Shown here one piece after another: positions 39,042 through 50,236 of a stretch of 64,000 nt of DNA. This DNA is from Methylococcus sp. EFPC2. Lineage in GTDB: Bacteria > Pseudomonadota > Gammaproteobacteria > Methylococcales > Methylococcaceae. A model generated the notes under the pieces. The model saw only the letters and a program-made list of their open reading frames with translations, made no database searches and was not told where the DNA came from. How positions within the stretch are numbered: position 1 is the stretch's first letter; every line of letters begins with the position of its first letter. The stretch spans positions 1,984,001 to 2,048,000 of the forward strand of contig NZ_CP070491.1 in the NCBI RefSeq assembly GCF_016925495.1. The letters run 5' to 3'. The position numbers and the translations under genes are program-made.

Positions 39042-41798
39042 TTAAGGTAAGCCCTTCAATAAAGACTCCGCTTTGGCTTTTTCAGGGAAGTCCTTTTTTT
39101 CCTTAAGCAGGCGCTGAAGCTCTTTCTTGCCTTCTTCGGGCTTGCCGTTCTTGATCAGCGCTTCGGCCAAATGCAGGCGAATGGGGATCAGATGAGGCGC
39201 TTGAACTGCGGCTTGCTGAAGCAGCAATAGCCCTTTGTCGGGCTTACCGTTCAACAGATAGATCCAGCCTATCGTATCGACCAACTCGGGATTGCTGTCC
39301 GAGCCGAGCTGAATCTTTTCGGCGATTTCAAGCGCTCGTTTGTCGCCCTGCTCCTGATAAACCCAGGCCAGATTATTGAGTACGACGGAGTTGCCGGGAC
39401 GTAGCGTTTCGACCTTTTCATAGGCTTCCGCCGCTTCACGCAAGTGGTTTTTTTCCTGATGCGCCAGTGCCAATAGCAGCCAGGATTCAACATCCTGATC
39501 GGCGGCCTCAAGCCAGGCGTGCAGTCCGTCCACCGCGCCTTTGAAATCGCCCTGGGCCAATCGCGCCTTGAATAAACGCTGCGCGAGCGCCGGGTTCTTG
39601 ACTTGCTTGTAAGCCTGTTGATAAGACTCGAGCGCTTGAGAATATTGCTTCTGGGCGAAGCGAACATCGCCTTCCAACTGTAATCCCACCGGCACCTTGG
39701 GAGCCTTGGTTTTGAGTTCGTTGGCCAGTTTGCCGGCCCGGGCATAATCCTTGTCTTGCAGAGCTAGCTCAGCGAGCGCGGCCAAGGCCGGGATATAGTC
39801 AGGAGACTTTTGACGCAACTCGCCCCACACATTCGCTGCCTGCGCCTTGTCGCCGGTCTTGGCCAATGCTTGTGCCAGCGTGTGACGGAAATCCGGATTC
39901 TCCGGCTGCTTTGCGACCAGCTTGCGTAACGTCGCTACAGCGTTGGCGTCCTGACCGGCAACCAACTGCACCTGGGCCAAATTGAATATCGCCTGAGGGT
40001 TGTCCGGATTGTCCCGCTCGGCCGCCTGGGCTATTTCCAGAGCATTGAGCGCCTTGTTCTGCCCCAGGTAGTAACGACTCAGCAACAAAGCCGGCGGTAA
40101 CGAGCGTGGATTTTTATCTCTCGCCTCTTGCAGATACTTGAGCATTTCCGCCTGATCGCCCTGCGACTCGGCAAGCTGAGCCAAACCTAAGAGAGCATTC
40201 AAGTTATTGGGGTCGGTCTTAAGAACGGCCACCAATTCACGGCGCGCCTCGTCCGGTTTTTTTTCTGTCAGGGCCAAACGGGCGAGATTCAGCCGCGCCG
40301 TATTGTAATCCTGCTTGATCGACAGCGCCTGGAGCCAGTGTTCACGCGCTTTTCCTCCCTCGCCTTTGGCCATGTAAGCCGTACCCAGCAAGTTATCGGG
40401 CATGGGGTCGTTGGACTTTTTCTCCTTAAGCTTGACAGCCGCCGCAATCGCCTCGTCGTATTTTTTTTGTTGCAGCAAAGCCAATACCAGTGTGATGTCG
40501 GCCTGCACGAGGTTGGGATCGATCTCAACCGCACTCTTTAAGTCCGCAACCGCCTGGTCCATGTTGCCTGTCGCAATACGTCCCAAGGCGAGCCGCTCCC
40601 GCACGAATCCGTTGTCGGGAGCCAGTTCGGCGGCTCGAGCGAGATAGTCGGTTCCCTGGTCGTATTGTTTGTCGTTAAGATAGGCGCTGCCGAGCAAGGC
40701 AAGTAGCTGTGCATCGTCGGAGTGGCGGTCGGCCGCTGGTTGCAAAACGGCGATCGCGTCTTTCGCATGGCCCAGCCTTAAACGGGTGGCGCCCAATAAT
40801 TTCAAGGCGGGCAGCTGATCGGGCGCGAAGCCGAGGTATTTGGACAGATAGTTTTCCGCCGATTGCAGCTTTTCCTGCTGATACGCAATGCTCCCCATCA
40901 GCAGCAAGGAGGGCGGGTGATTCGGAAGGGCATTTAACACCTTGACCAGGGTGTCTTCCGCATCTTGCACCTTCTTGTTTTGGAAGGCGATTACAGCTTG
41001 GAGATAAAGCGCCATGGGCAATTCGCCAGCCTTGGCGCGCACTTCGTTCACGTCTTTGCTTGCATCCTCCAATTTACCCGAGGCCAGATAAGCCGTAGCG
41101 CGCCCGAGTCGAGCGCGGACATCGGCAGGCTGAATTTCGATGGCTTTCCCAAACGCCTCGATCGCGCCCTGGCCGTTGCCCTGCAGCCGCCGGCTCTCGC
41201 CGAGCACCGTCCAGGCGGAACCATTTTTCGCATCCTTGGCCACGGCACGATTGGCATATTCCTCCACCTTGCCATACCGTTTCTCACTCAATTCCAACAT
41301 CGCCAGACCCAACAGCGCATCACCGCTGTCAGCATCCAACTGGAGTGCTTCCTCGAAACTGCTTTTTGCTTTTGCGGCGTCATTCAGGGCGATATAGGCC
41401 AGGCCTTGCAACGCTCCGAGCTGACTACGCAGAGGCTTGGGTGCCTCAACCCCGACCTTGGCCGTCTCTAATACCTTCTTGGGCTGGTCTTGCAACAGAT
41501 AGGCTCTCGATAATGGCACCACCCACTTTTCCTTGGGGAGTTTGAGTTCTGAGGCTTTTTCCAGCTCTTTCACGGCCGATGCCCCATCGCCCAGCTTTAG
41601 ATAGGTTTCACCGAGCAACAGGCGTGCCTCGCCATGTTCGGGGCTGGTCTGCAATACGTTCTTGAGCTGTATGACGGCGGCCTTGGGCTCACCCTTGTCG
41701 AGATAGGCGCGAGCCTCGTTCAGCGTGACATCACCTTCGGCCAGTGCGACTCCGCACAACAGCCCCAGCCCCGATAGACTCTTCGCCCACTTGTTCAT
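39042..41798 (-). CDS. prsT: XrtA/PEP-CTERM system TPR-repeat protein PrsT
   Basis: 918 residues made almost wholly of tetratricopeptide repeats after a signal sequence (about 1-20). It matches the PrsT family (TIGR02917), encoded with exosortase A polysaccharide systems and thought to act in the envelope during exopolysaccharide export. Family members are commonly called lipoproteins; here the signal reads LGLLCGVALA, so the lipobox is weak and normal cleavage after ALA is possible. Last gene of the glycosyltransferase-prsK-prsR-prsT operon. Confidence 0.9.
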   Translation of the reverse strand: MNKWAKSLSGLGLLCGVALAEGDVTLNEARAYLDKGEPKAAVIQLKNVLQTSPEHGEARLLLGETYLKLGDGASAVKELEKASELKLPKEKWVVPLSRAYLLQDQPKKVLETAKVGVEAPKPLRSQLGALQGLAYIALNDAAKAKSSFEEALQLDADSGDALLGLAMLELSEKRYGKVEEYANRAVAKDAKNGSAWTVLGESRRLQGNGQGAIEAFGKAIEIQPADVRARLGRATAYLASGKLEDASKDVNEVRAKAGELPMALYLQAVIAFQNKKVQDAEDTLVKVLNALPNHPPSLLLMGSIAYQQEKLQSAENYLSKYLGFAPDQLPALKLLGATRLRLGHAKDAIAVLQPAADRHSDDAQLLALLGSAYLNDKQYDQGTDYLARAAELAPDNGFVRERLALGRIATGNMDQAVADLKSAVEIDPNLVQADITLVLALLQQKKYDEAIAAAVKLKEKKSNDPMPDNLLGTAYMAKGEGGKAREHWLQALSIKQDYNTARLNLARLALTEKKPDEARRELVAVLKTDPNNLNALLGLAQLAESQGDQAEMLKYLQEARDKNPRSLPPALLLSRYYLGQNKALNALEIAQAAERDNPDNPQAIFNLAQVQLVAGQDANAVATLRKLVAKQPENPDFRHTLAQALAKTGDKAQAANVWGELRQKSPDYIPALAALAELALQDKDYARAGKLANELKTKAPKVPVGLQLEGDVRFAQKQYSQALESYQQAYKQVKNPALAQRLFKARLAQGDFKGAVDGLHAWLEAADQDVESWLLLALAHQEKNHLREAAEAYEKVETLRPGNSVVLNNLAWVYQEQGDKRALEIAEKIQLGSDSNPELVDTIGWIYLLNGKPDKGLLLLQQAAVQAPHLIPIRLHLAEALIKNGKPEEGKKELQRLLKEKKDFPEKAKAESLLKGLP

Positions 41799-41818
41799 GT
41801 CCCCTCCTAGCAGGTCGA

Positions 41819-43177
41819 TTAGACCTTAAGATTGAATTTGCTCAACAGGGTGTACAAGGTCGGCCGAGCTACTTCCAACAGTTCGGCCGCCCTGGATACG
41901 TTTTCGCCGGCTTCGCTGAGGGCGGCGCAGACCGCTTTCCGCTCGGCGGCTTCTCGCGCTTCCCGCAGACTCAGCACGCGGTGCCGGTACTCGCCGGGCA
42001 CCAGCTGAATATCCTTGGCGTCCACCAGGGAACCCGAGGCCATCACCACGGCGCGCTTTATCTTGTGCTCCAGTTCCCGCACATTACCGGGCCAATGATA
42101 GGCTTCCAGAGCCGCCAGGGCATCGTCGGTAAAGCCCAGCAGATTACGGCGCATCTGGAGCGAATAGCGATCCAGAAATGCGCGGGCCAGAACCACGGCA
42201 TCGCCCGTCCGTTCCCGCAGCGGAGGCAGGTCGATGACCATTTCATTGATGCGGAAATAAAGGTCTTCGCGGAAACGATTCCCGGCGATCAACTGCTCCA
42301 TGTTCTGGTGGGTTGCACAGAGCACCCTGACGTCGACCTTGATTTCCTGACGCCCGCCTATCCGCTCGAACACGCGCTCCTGCAACACGCGTAGTAGTTT
42401 GGGTTGTAACGATGACGGGATGTCGCCGATTTCGTCCAGGAAAAACGTACCGCCATTAGCCAGTTCGAACTTGCCCTTGACCTGCTGACTTGCGCCGGTA
42501 AACGCGCCTTTTTCATGTCCGAACAATTCGCTTTCCAGCAAATTTTCCGGGATCGCCGCCGCGTTCACCGCGATGAAAGGTTTTTTCGCACGCGGGCTGA
42601 GGGCGTGGAGCGCCCGTGCGATCACCTCCTTGCCCGTGCCACTCTCGCCCAGTATCAGCACGGTGAGGTCGGTGGGAGCGAAACGCTCAACCATCCGGCA
42701 AACCTCGTGCATTTCGGGACTCGCTCCGATAATGCCTTCCAGCGGGTTGGTGACGTGCAGCCTGGACAGTTTGCGGTTTTCCTCTTCCAGGGCGTACAGG
42801 CGGAAGGCCCGGTCGACGACGAAGCTGAGGATATCCGGCTCGATGGGCTTTTGGTAAAAATCGTAGGCGCCCTGCCCTATCGCCTTGACCGGATTCACGG
42901 TGTCGTCGTTTCCGGTCAGTACGATCACCTTCGTCTGCGGCGCAATGGACAAAATCTCCTGTAGCGTCGCAAAACCCTCGCGGGTTCCCCCCGGATCGGG
43001 GGGCAACCCGAGATCCAGAGTCACGACCGCCGGCTCGAATTTACGCATGGCGGCGATCGCAGACTCCCTGTCTTCCGCCACCTCCACCCGGTATTGATCA
43101 AAACTCCAACGCAACTGGCTGCGCAGGCCAGGGTCATCTTCGACGATCAACAAGGTCTGGTCGCTCACGCTGAACAC
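41819..43177 (-). CDS. prsR: XrtA/PEP-CTERM system sigma-54 response regulator PrsR
   Basis: 452 residues: receiver domain (about 1-125, Asp in [11 protein letters not shown]), AAA+ sigma-54 activator domain (about 145-380; Walker [24 protein letters not shown] which binds sigma-54, Walker [12 protein letters not shown]), and a Fis-type helix-turn-helix (about 410-450). It is the partner of PrsK, whose gene overlaps by 13 bases. It likely activates sigma-54 promoters of PEP-CTERM genes elsewhere in the genome. Confidence 0.95.
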   Translation of the reverse strand: MFSVSDQTLLIVEDDPGLRSQLRWSFDQYRVEVAEDRESAIAAMRKFEPAVVTLDLGLPPDPGGTREGFATLQEILSIAPQTKVIVLTGNDDTVNPVKAIGQGAYDFYQKPIEPDILSFVVDRAFRLYALEEENRKLSRLHVTNPLEGIIGASPEMHEVCRMVERFAPTDLTVLILGESGTGKEVIARALHALSPRAKKPFIAVNAAAIPENLLESELFGHEKGAFTGASQQVKGKFELANGGTFFLDEIGDIPSSLQPKLLRVLQERVFERIGGRQEIKVDVRVLCATHQNMEQLIAGNRFREDLYFRINEMVIDLPPLRERTGDAVVLARAFLDRYSLQMRRNLLGFTDDALAALEAYHWPGNVRELEHKIKRAVVMASGSLVDAKDIQLVPGEYRHRVLSLREAREAAERKAVCAALSEAGENVSRAAELLEVARPTLYTLLSKFNLKV

Positions 43178-45243
43178 TCTTCTGTTTTTTCTTGAGAAAC
43201 GGGAATTTCGAAACGGAATACGCTGCCTTTGCCGGGAACACTCGTGACGGTCAAGTCCCCCCCCAAAGCGCGCATGTATTCACGGCTCTCGTAAGCACCT
43301 ATGCCCATACCGGTCAGACCCTTGGTTGTATCGAAAGGCCTGAACAGGCGATTTCGAACAAATTCCTCATCCATACCGCAACCATCGTCCGCCACCTCCA
43401 CCACCGCATGCCTCCCATTCGGGGGAAACAAGCGCACCCGAACGGTACCGGTCTTCGCCGTCGCGTCTTGGGCGTTGTGGACAACATGCTCCAGCGCGGA
43501 TGCCAACCGGTCGCGATTCGCCCTCACTTTCACCGATATCCCTGGCACTTCGCGGCGCGGTAAAGGGGCCTGTTTACTTCGCGTTTCGACGACCTCACCG
43601 ATCAACTCGGCCAAATCGACTTCTTCGACGGACGCGGCGGGGCCTGAATTGCGCAGTTGCGACATCAGCGCGTTCATTTTTCCCACCGCATGAGCCACCG
43701 TTTGTATGGCATCGCGCATGAATTCGGGTTTATCGTGATGCTTGTCGGCGTTCCGCACCACCAGGCTGAGTTGGGCGATCAGGTTCTTGAGGTCATGTAT
43801 CACGAAGGCAGACAATCGATTGAAGCCCTCGAACTGACGGGCCTCGCCCAATTCCTTCGCCGCATATTCCAGTGCCAGATAACTGGCCGCCAGGCGGCTG
43901 GTGGTCTTGAGCATGTCGATGACCTCCCAATTCCAATGTATAGCTGTGCGAGGGGTGGTCAACAAAACCAAACCGAGCATCGTCTGGTTCTGGCCCCATA
44001 ACGGAACCAGCAACCAGGCGTTGGCATACGCCTCCAGCCATGCGGGGCACAAAAGTCCTTCATACATCTCCGGGTTGATCAGCATCTCCGACCGGTTGAC
44101 GATCCAGGCTTTGCGATACATGAATTGTATGACCTCCTCCTCGGCTTCGACCGGATCGGGCTCTATGCCGGGATCGCCATAACTCGCCCTAGGCAGAAAA
44201 CGCCCGGTGCTCTCCCGCACCCACAGCACGCCGCTGGGACTTTCGACCACCTGGCCCAAAGCCAAGATGACCCTTTGCTCCAGCGCGAGGCCTTTCTCCT
44301 CGGCCAAGGTGGCGATCAACCTCTGCCATTCCTGGCGATAATCATAGGCATAATTGAAAAAGTTCTTATTGAGAAAAATCCGGACCCGGGCGCGTATCTG
44401 CCCGGAGAATAGAACCAGCACCAAGACCAGAAATGCGCCGACCAAAAAGATGACCTGGGCGACCGCTCCCCATTCGCCGCCGTAGTAGCGAATGTAATAG
44501 CCGACGGTCGCCATCAGCAGCAAATAGACGCCGGAGCCGAGCAGCGCAGCCGAATGAAACACCACTTGGCGCGAGACGAATATATCCACCGACCAGTCGG
44601 GGTTGCGTGCCGCCGACACGGCGATAAACGGCGTCACCATCGCCGCGACGGCCCCGCGCGCTGCCCAAAGCTCGTAGCGTATGCGATGGAACAGCAGGGC
44701 CTCGGAATAGAGATAAAAGTCGTAGGCGAACAGCCCCCCCATGGCCAGGCACAGAAACTTGATGCGCCAGCGCTGATCGAGCCTTGCATTGCGATAAAAC
44801 TGCTCCACCAGGACCAGCCCGACGACCGCCATACCGATATGTCCGGCGTATTGCAGGGCCGGCTTGAAAAGGAAGGGGTAGAATTTCTCCGCCAGCGGCG
44901 AGAGCCAGATGTAGGCGATCAGCCCCAGGGAGAAGACATGAACCAGACGGCGAAAACGACGGGGATCGCCCAGGAGTCCGCTACCCCGGTCGCGATGCAG
45001 CAAGGCGCTGAAAAAGGTCAACCACAAATAGACGTGTATGACTTCCAGTGTCCACACCAGTCCGGTCGGGAAAACCCCCAGCACATCCTGTAAGGAGATC
45101 ACTCCCGCCCACAGCGACGTCGCCACACACGCACCGATCAGTCCGCGCCCTTTGCTCTGTCCCCGCCAATTGATGAGCAACAGAATGGTCAGCAGCGTGT
45201 AAGCCGCAAAACCGGCCAGGTAGCTCAGCAGGGTAATGGACAT
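43165..45243 (-). CDS. prsK: XrtA/PEP-CTERM system histidine kinase PrsK
   Basis: 692 residues. The N-terminal half has about eight membrane helices (1-290), then a GAF-like region (about 330-460), then a kinase core. The phospho-acceptor His is in AFVIHDLKNLIAQLSLV; the ATPase motifs include VVHNAQDAT, DDGCGMDEEF and GLTGMGIGAYESREY. Matches the PrsK family (TIGR02916). It would sense an unknown envelope signal and phosphorylate PrsR. Confidence 0.95.
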   Translation of the reverse strand: MSITLLSYLAGFAAYTLLTILLLINWRGQSKGRGLIGACVATSLWAGVISLQDVLGVFPTGLVWTLEVIHVYLWLTFFSALLHRDRGSGLLGDPRRFRRLVHVFSLGLIAYIWLSPLAEKFYPFLFKPALQYAGHIGMAVVGLVLVEQFYRNARLDQRWRIKFLCLAMGGLFAYDFYLYSEALLFHRIRYELWAARGAVAAMVTPFIAVSAARNPDWSVDIFVSRQVVFHSAALLGSGVYLLLMATVGYYIRYYGGEWGAVAQVIFLVGAFLVLVLVLFSGQIRARVRIFLNKNFFNYAYDYRQEWQRLIATLAEEKGLALEQRVILALGQVVESPSGVLWVRESTGRFLPRASYGDPGIEPDPVEAEEEVIQFMYRKAWIVNRSEMLINPEMYEGLLCPAWLEAYANAWLLVPLWGQNQTMLGLVLLTTPRTAIHWNWEVIDMLKTTSRLAASYLALEYAAKELGEARQFEGFNRLSAFVIHDLKNLIAQLSLVVRNADKHHDKPEFMRDAIQTVAHAVGKMNALMSQLRNSGPAASVEEVDLAELIGEVVETRSKQAPLPRREVPGISVKVRANRDRLASALEHVVHNAQDATAKTGTVRVRLFPPNGRHAVVEVADDGCGMDEEFVRNRLFRPFDTTKGLTGMGIGAYESREYMRALGGDLTVTSVPGKGSVFRFEIPVSQEKTEECSA

Positions 45244-45279
45244 CGAAAGTCGATTAGAGCGACGGCAGGAGGAAACGCT

Positions 45280-46674
45280 CTAGCGCGCTCCCTTCCCCCA
45301 GAGCACCACTTCCACGGTCTGCAGCATGATCAGCAAGTCGAGAAAAGGGCTGTAGTTTTTGACGTAATAAAGGTCGTATTGCAGTTTTTCGATGGCGTCC
45401 TGATAGTTCGAACCATATGGGTAACAGAGTTGCGCCCAGCCGGTGATCCCGGGCTTGACGCGATGGCGCTCCGAATAATAAGGGATGGTTTCGGCGAAGC
45501 GTTCGACGAACTCAGGACGCTCGGGCCGTGGCCCCACGAAACTCATTTCGCCCTTCAACACGTTAAACAACTGGGGCAGTTCGTCTATACGTGTTTTACG
45601 GATAAATCGCCCGACCCAGGTCACTCTATCGTCATTGGCACGAGCCCACTGGGCTCCTCCTTTTTCCGCATCGGTTCGCATGCTGCGGAATTTGATGACT
45701 TTGAAAGTTTTCCAATTAAGACCAACCCGAATCTGCCGGTACAAAATGGGGCCCCGCCAGCCGCTTTCCAAAGAAATGGCCAGAGCCGTGAGCACCATGA
45801 TGGGCCACACCACCAACAGCAAGCTCAGACTGGCAACGACGTCGAATGCCCGCTTGACGAAATTCCGGGCACCGTTAACCCTGAACCCGTCGGAAAAAAC
45901 CAGCCAACTCGGATACAGGCAATCGACACGCAACAAACCGGCTTCGCGCTCGAAAAAGCTCAACAAATCCACGATATCGACACCGGCCATTTTGCAATCC
46001 AGGATTTGATCGAGCGGCTGCCCGGCCCGCCTGTCGTCGGGAGCCACCACGATTTCGTCGATATCCAGGCGTGTCACCGTTTCGCAGAGCGGCTCCGCCA
46101 ATTCCATCAGTTTGTCGGCGTCGACGCGCAAGGGCTCATCACCCAAGCGAACATAGCCGATCACCCTGAACCGCACGAAGTGACCCCGCTGCTCGAAATC
46201 GCGAATCATGTTAGCGCGGTAGCCAGCCCCGAGTACCAAAACACGGCGCTTTATGTTCTGCCCATCAACGAAGCGCAAAAATAGGAAACGCCCAAGCAAG
46301 ACGCCGGTAAATGCCGACAGCAACGCGTATCCGAACACCCCACGGCCGACGAAATAGGCCGGAAAGGCGTAAAACACCAGACTCATGATCGCGGTTCCCA
46401 TCATGAACGTTGCGATAATACGCAACAGCAACGCCGCATCCCCGATATCGTGGGAACGCTGGTATAAGCCCATGCCGGTGGAACTGAGCAGCATGACGGT
46501 GGTGAACACTAGGGACGGAACCTGCAAATCATCCCAGGGGAAAAATACGGGGTTGGCGCCGGCTTTCGCGCGCAACAGGCTGCCAAGCGGAAATGCTGCA
46601 GCAAATACCACGATTTCCAAGAAAAAAAGTATGAGGAAGGCGCTGGAAATATAGTGCCGAAAAATTCGTATCAT
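45280..46674 (-). CDS. TIGR03013 family PEP-CTERM/XrtA-associated sugar transferase
   Basis: 464 residues. Five N-terminal membrane helices (about 9-125), a nucleotide-binding-like CoA_binding_3 domain (RVLVLGAGYRANMIRDF), and a C-terminal bacterial sugar transferase domain (KRAFDVVASLSLLL; KFRSMRTDAEKGGAQWA; RIDELPQLFNVLKGEMSFVGPRPERPEFV). This polyprenyl-phosphate sugar-1-phosphate transferase family primes exopolysaccharide synthesis. The chosen ATG (46674) follows a GGAAG. First gene of the prs operon. Confidence 0.93.
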   Translation of the reverse strand: MIRIFRHYISSAFLILFFLEIVVFAAAFPLGSLLRAKAGANPVFFPWDDLQVPSLVFTTVMLLSSTGMGLYQRSHDIGDAALLLRIIATFMMGTAIMSLVFYAFPAYFVGRGVFGYALLSAFTGVLLGRFLFLRFVDGQNIKRRVLVLGAGYRANMIRDFEQRGHFVRFRVIGYVRLGDEPLRVDADKLMELAEPLCETVTRLDIDEIVVAPDDRRAGQPLDQILDCKMAGVDIVDLLSFFEREAGLLRVDCLYPSWLVFSDGFRVNGARNFVKRAFDVVASLSLLLVVWPIMVLTALAISLESGWRGPILYRQIRVGLNWKTFKVIKFRSMRTDAEKGGAQWARANDDRVTWVGRFIRKTRIDELPQLFNVLKGEMSFVGPRPERPEFVERFAETIPYYSERHRVKPGITGWAQLCYPYGSNYQDAIEKLQYDLYYVKNYSPFLDLLIMLQTVEVVLWGKGAR

Positions 46675-46776
46675 TGAATTCGCTTCCAAACGGGTCTGCG
46701 GTGACGCGACCTTACAGAGCACTCAAACCGAGCCTGATCGTCGCCGGCAGGGCGCAAATCGGCTGGTGATTATAGT

Positions 46777-47286
46777 CTAGGCATCCGGCTTCATGTATTT
46801 GTCGTAGCCATGCGCCTTGAGTCCCCAGGCCAATGTGGCGAAGAGCTGTTTGTCGGTTTTACGCAGCCGCTCGACCAACAACAAGGCAAGTTGCCGGTAA
46901 AAGCAAAAACCGAATTCGCGATTGCGGTCCAAATAGTCCCGCAAAGAAATGTCGTCGATTTCCGCCACGGTGCAGTCCGCGACCGCCAACACCGTCGCCG
47001 CATGGGGTGCCTGATCCAGCAGGGACAATTCTCCGAACACCGAGCCCGGGCCCAGATCCCTCACGCCGGGCCGGACTTGATAGTCGTCCCCCACCGCCAC
47101 ACTGCCCAGGATACGAGTCACCCCTTCCAGGACCAGGAACACTTTCCCGCTATGTCCACCTTCCCGTAGAATGATTTCATTGTTCCGATAGCTCCGTCTT
47201 TGCCAACACCGCCCTTCCTCGAAGTCTTGGCGCGCTAACAACTCGTAAAATACCGAATCGAATTTTCCCTCTGTTTCCCCACTCAT
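46777..47286 (-). CDS. Cyclic nucleotide-binding domain protein
   Basis: 169 residues consisting of one cNMP-binding beta-roll (about 33-145; GHSGKVFLVLEGVTRI, PGSVFGELSLLDQAPHAATVLA, the latter containing the phosphate-binding cassette). There is no C-terminal helix-turn-helix, so it is not a Crp-type transcription factor. It may modulate a partner. It sits upstream of the polysaccharide glycosyltransferase gene and is transcribed in the same direction. Confidence 0.88.
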   Translation of the reverse strand: MSGETEGKFDSVFYELLARQDFEEGRCWQRRSYRNNEIILREGGHSGKVFLVLEGVTRILGSVAVGDDYQVRPGVRDLGPGSVFGELSLLDQAPHAATVLAVADCTVAEIDDISLRDYLDRNREFGFCFYRQLALLLVERLRKTDKQLFATLAWGLKAHGYDKYMKPDA

Positions 47287-47383
47287 ACGCTCGTGCTACC
47301 GCCTGTATCCATATGAGACATAGTCTAAGCTTGCGCGGTAATGACTTAAACACCCATCACGTAAACTTCATCAAGGAGATCCG

Positions 47384-48661
47384 ATGCCCTCACTCTCTGA
47401 CACCCGCATTGGCATAATCGGCCTGGGCTATGTGGGCTTGCCACTGGCGGTGGAATTCGGCAAGCATTTCGATACCGTAGGTCTGGACATCAACGTTCAG
47501 CGCATCGAGGAACTCAAAGCCGGTGTAGATCGGTCACTGGAATGCTCCGAAGCAGAGCTGCGATCGGCGCCTCGCCTGAGTTACACGGCAAACCGCGACG
47601 ATCTCAAGGAATGCAACGTTTATGTCGTGACCGTACCTACGCCCATCGACGATCACAAGCGGCCGGATCTCACTCCGCTGGTGAAAGCCAGCGAAAGCGT
47701 GGGCAAGATATTGAGTAAGGGCGACATCGTCATCTACGAGTCGACGGTCTACCCCGGGGCGACGGAAGAAGTCTGCGTACCCATCCTGGAAGCCCAATCG
47801 GGGCTGAAATACAACCACGATTTCTACTGCGGCTACAGCCCCGAGCGTATCAATCCTGGTGACAAGGAGCACCGCGTCGTCAACATCAAGAAGGTCACCT
47901 CAGGCTCCACCCCTGAAGTTGCCGAGTACGTAGATGCGCTCTACCGCACCATCATCGTGGCCGGCACCCATTTAGCCAGCAGCATCAAGGTGGCGGAAGC
48001 CGCCAAGGTGATCGAAAACACCCAGCGGGATGTCAATATCGCGCTGATCAACGAACTGGCCATCCTGTTTCAAAAGCTTGGGCTGAACACCCTGGAAGTC
48101 TTGGAAGCCGCCGGCTCCAAATGGAACTTCCTGCCTTTCCGCCCCGGCTTGGTCGGAGGTCATTGCATAGGCGTCGATCCGTACTATCTGACCCACAAGG
48201 CGCAGGAAATCGGTCACCACCCCGAAATGATATTGGCTGGCCGCCGGGTCAACGACGGCATGGGCGAGTACGTGGTCCAGCGTTTGGTCAAATTGATGAA
48301 CCGCAAGCGCATACACGTTTGCCAATCCAACATATTGATCTTGGGGCTTACATTCAAGGAAAACTGCCCGGACATTCGCAATACCCGCGTGGTCGATATC
48401 GTCAAAGAGCTCAAAGACTACAACGTCAATGTCGACATCTACGACCCTTGGGCCGACCCCGAGGAAACCCGCCACGAATACGGCATAGAACTCACCGCTG
48501 AACTCGAGCCCGGCCGTTACGATGCCGTCATCCTAGCCGTAGGCCACAACCAGTTCCGTGAGTTGGGGGCCGCCAACATACGTGCCCTGGGGAAGCCGGA
48601 GTCGGTCATCTTCGACGTCAAGTACGTCTTACCCAAAACGGACGTAGACGAATACCTATGA
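47384..48661 (+). CDS. tviB: Nucleotide-sugar dehydrogenase, TviB/WbpO-like
   Basis: 425 residues, a UDP-hexose/UDP-HexNAc 6-dehydrogenase of the UDP-GlcNAc dehydrogenase group. Rossmann motif [10 protein letters not shown] (near 12-21), NAD- and substrate-binding blocks, and catalytic Cys in [18 protein letters not shown] lies upstream of the ATG. It is followed after 19 bases by an epimerase, which could make UDP-galacturonic or UDP-glucuronic-type sugars for the polysaccharide. The exact substrate is inferred. Confidence 0.9.
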   Translation: MPSLSDTRIGIIGLGYVGLPLAVEFGKHFDTVGLDINVQRIEELKAGVDRSLECSEAELRSAPRLSYTANRDDLKECNVYVVTVPTPIDDHKRPDLTPLVKASESVGKILSKGDIVIYESTVYPGATEEVCVPILEAQSGLKYNHDFYCGYSPERINPGDKEHRVVNIKKVTSGSTPEVAEYVDALYRTIIVAGTHLASSIKVAEAAKVIENTQRDVNIALINELAILFQKLGLNTLEVLEAAGSKWNFLPFRPGLVGGHCIGVDPYYLTHKAQEIGHHPEMILAGRRVNDGMGEYVVQRLVKLMNRKRIHVCQSNILILGLTFKENCPDIRNTRVVDIVKELKDYNVNVDIYDPWADPEETRHEYGIELTAELEPGRYDAVILAVGHNQFRELGAANIRALGKPESVIFDVKYVLPKTDVDEYL

Positions 48662-48680
48662 ACCATCCGGAGAACATTGA

Positions 48681-49691
48681 ATGAGAGTGCTGGTCACAGG
48701 AACGGCAGGATTTATTGGTTCGCACCTCGCTCACGTGCTCCTGGCGCGCGGAGATGAAGTCATCGGCATCGACAACGTCAACGACTACTACGATGTAAAC
48801 CTGAAAGAAGCCCGCCTGGCCCGCCTCAAGCCGCATCCCGGCTTCACCGAGATACGCGTCGGCCTGGAAGAGCGTGAGGCGATCAACCAGGCCTTTGCGG
48901 AACATCGGCCACAGCGGGTGGTCAATCTCGCGGCCCAGGCCGGCGTGCGTTATTCACTGACCAATCCGCACGCCTATATCGACGCCAATCTGGTGGGATT
49001 CTGCAACATCCTGGAAGCCTGCCGCCATCACGACGTGGAGCATCTGGTGTACGCCTCCAGCAGTTCCGTCTACGGCGCCAACACCTCCATGCCCTTCTCC
49101 GTGCACGACAATGTCGACCACCCGGTCAGCCTCTACGCCGCGTCGAAAAAAGCCAACGAATTGATGGCCCACACCTACAGCCATCTGTATGGCCTGCCCA
49201 CCACCGGTCTACGGTTCTTCACGGTCTACGGCCCCTGGGGACGACCGGATATGGCTTTGTTCCTGTTCACCAAGAGCATACTCGAAGGAAAACCCATCGA
49301 TGTGTTCAACCACGGCAAACACCAACGTGACTTCACCTACATCGACGACATCGTTGAAGGTGTCGTCCGCACCCTGGACAAAATAGCCGAGCCCAATCCG
49401 AATTGGAGCGGCGACGCGCCGGACTCCGGCACCAGCAAGGCACCCTACCGGCTTTATAACATCGGCAACCATCAACCGGTGGAGTTGATGCGCTTCATTG
49501 AAGTTCTCGAGGATTGCCTGGGGAAGAAGGCCGAAAAGAACTTTTTGCCCATGCAACCGGGCGATGTTCCAGCCACCTATGCCGATGTGGACGATCTCAT
49601 GCGCGACGTCGGTTATGCCCCGAAAACCACTATCGAATCAGGGATCGCCCGTTTCGTCGACTGGTATAAAGGGTATTTCGGCCAGGCATGA
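48681..49691 (+). CDS. NAD-dependent epimerase, UDP-glucuronate 4-epimerase-like
   Basis: 336-residue extended SDR. The Rossmann motif [10 protein letters not shown] is near residue 7; [17 protein letters not shown] is typical of UDP-glucuronate epimerases (GAE/CapI); the catalytic YAASK is at 151-155. It would interconvert UDP-hexuronates for surface polysaccharide. Overlaps mobB by 4 bases, although mobB belongs to another pathway. Confidence 0.92.
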   Translation: MRVLVTGTAGFIGSHLAHVLLARGDEVIGIDNVNDYYDVNLKEARLARLKPHPGFTEIRVGLEEREAINQAFAEHRPQRVVNLAAQAGVRYSLTNPHAYIDANLVGFCNILEACRHHDVEHLVYASSSSVYGANTSMPFSVHDNVDHPVSLYAASKKANELMAHTYSHLYGLPTTGLRFFTVYGPWGRPDMALFLFTKSILEGKPIDVFNHGKHQRDFTYIDDIVEGVVRTLDKIAEPNPNWSGDAPDSGTSKAPYRLYNIGNHQPVELMRFIEVLEDCLGKKAEKNFLPMQPGDVPATYADVDDLMRDVGYAPKTTIESGIARFVDWYKGYFGQA

Positions 49692-50236
49692 TTACAGCCG
49701 CGCACCGAGCAGAAGAAAATCTCCCGCCTGTCCCGGTAGTCGGCTTCGCTGCGTGGAGCGGAACCGGGAAAACCACCTTGCTGGCCCTCCTGATTCCCTT
49801 GCTCAAGAGCCAGGGATGGCATGTGGGGCTGATCAAGAAAAGCCACCACGACTTCGAGATCGACCAGCCCGGCAAGGACAGCTACGTCTTGCGTAAGGCG
49901 GGGGCCTCGCCGGTAATGCTGACATCGTCCCACCGCCGGGCGATCATCACCGAGCACGACGATATCCGCGAGCGTAGCCTGAGCGAAGAACTCGATTTTT
50001 TCGACTCGACCGGCCTGGATCTGATACTGGTGGAAGGGTACAAACAGGAAAAATTTCCCAAGATCGAATTGCATCGCCCCGAATTGAGCAAACCCTTGCT
50101 GTTCTCAGACGACGACTCGATCATCGCCATCGCGAGCGATGCTGAACTGCCGGTCGCCCCCCCCATTCCGCAGCTCGACCTTAACCAGCCCGAGGCGATA
50201 GCCGCCTTCATCATTCAGACATTCCTCGCCCGATGA
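49688..50236 (+). CDS. mobB: Molybdopterin-guanine dinucleotide biosynthesis protein MobB
   Basis: 182-residue P-loop protein ([14 protein letters not shown] near 19-32) that supports attachment of GMP to molybdopterin. Motifs [14 protein letters not shown] and [18 protein letters not shown] are typical. The ATG overlaps the previous epimerase stop (ATGA), and its own stop overlaps moeA the same way. The pathway serves molybdoenzymes such as formate dehydrogenase; none is in the window. Confidence 0.93.
   Translation: MITAAHRAEENLPPVPVVGFAAWSGTGKTTLLALLIPLLKSQGWHVGLIKKSHHDFEIDQPGKDSYVLRKAGASPVMLTSSHRRAIITEHDDIRERSLSEELDFFDSTGLDLILVEGYKQEKFPKIELHRPELSKPLLFSDDDSIIAIASDAELPVAPPIPQLDLNQPEAIAAFIIQTFLAR

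Noticed and set aside
47287-47383. Sigma-54 promoter (PrsR target) before tviB
   Set aside because: No TGGCAC-N5-TTGC match was seen in the intergenic region.
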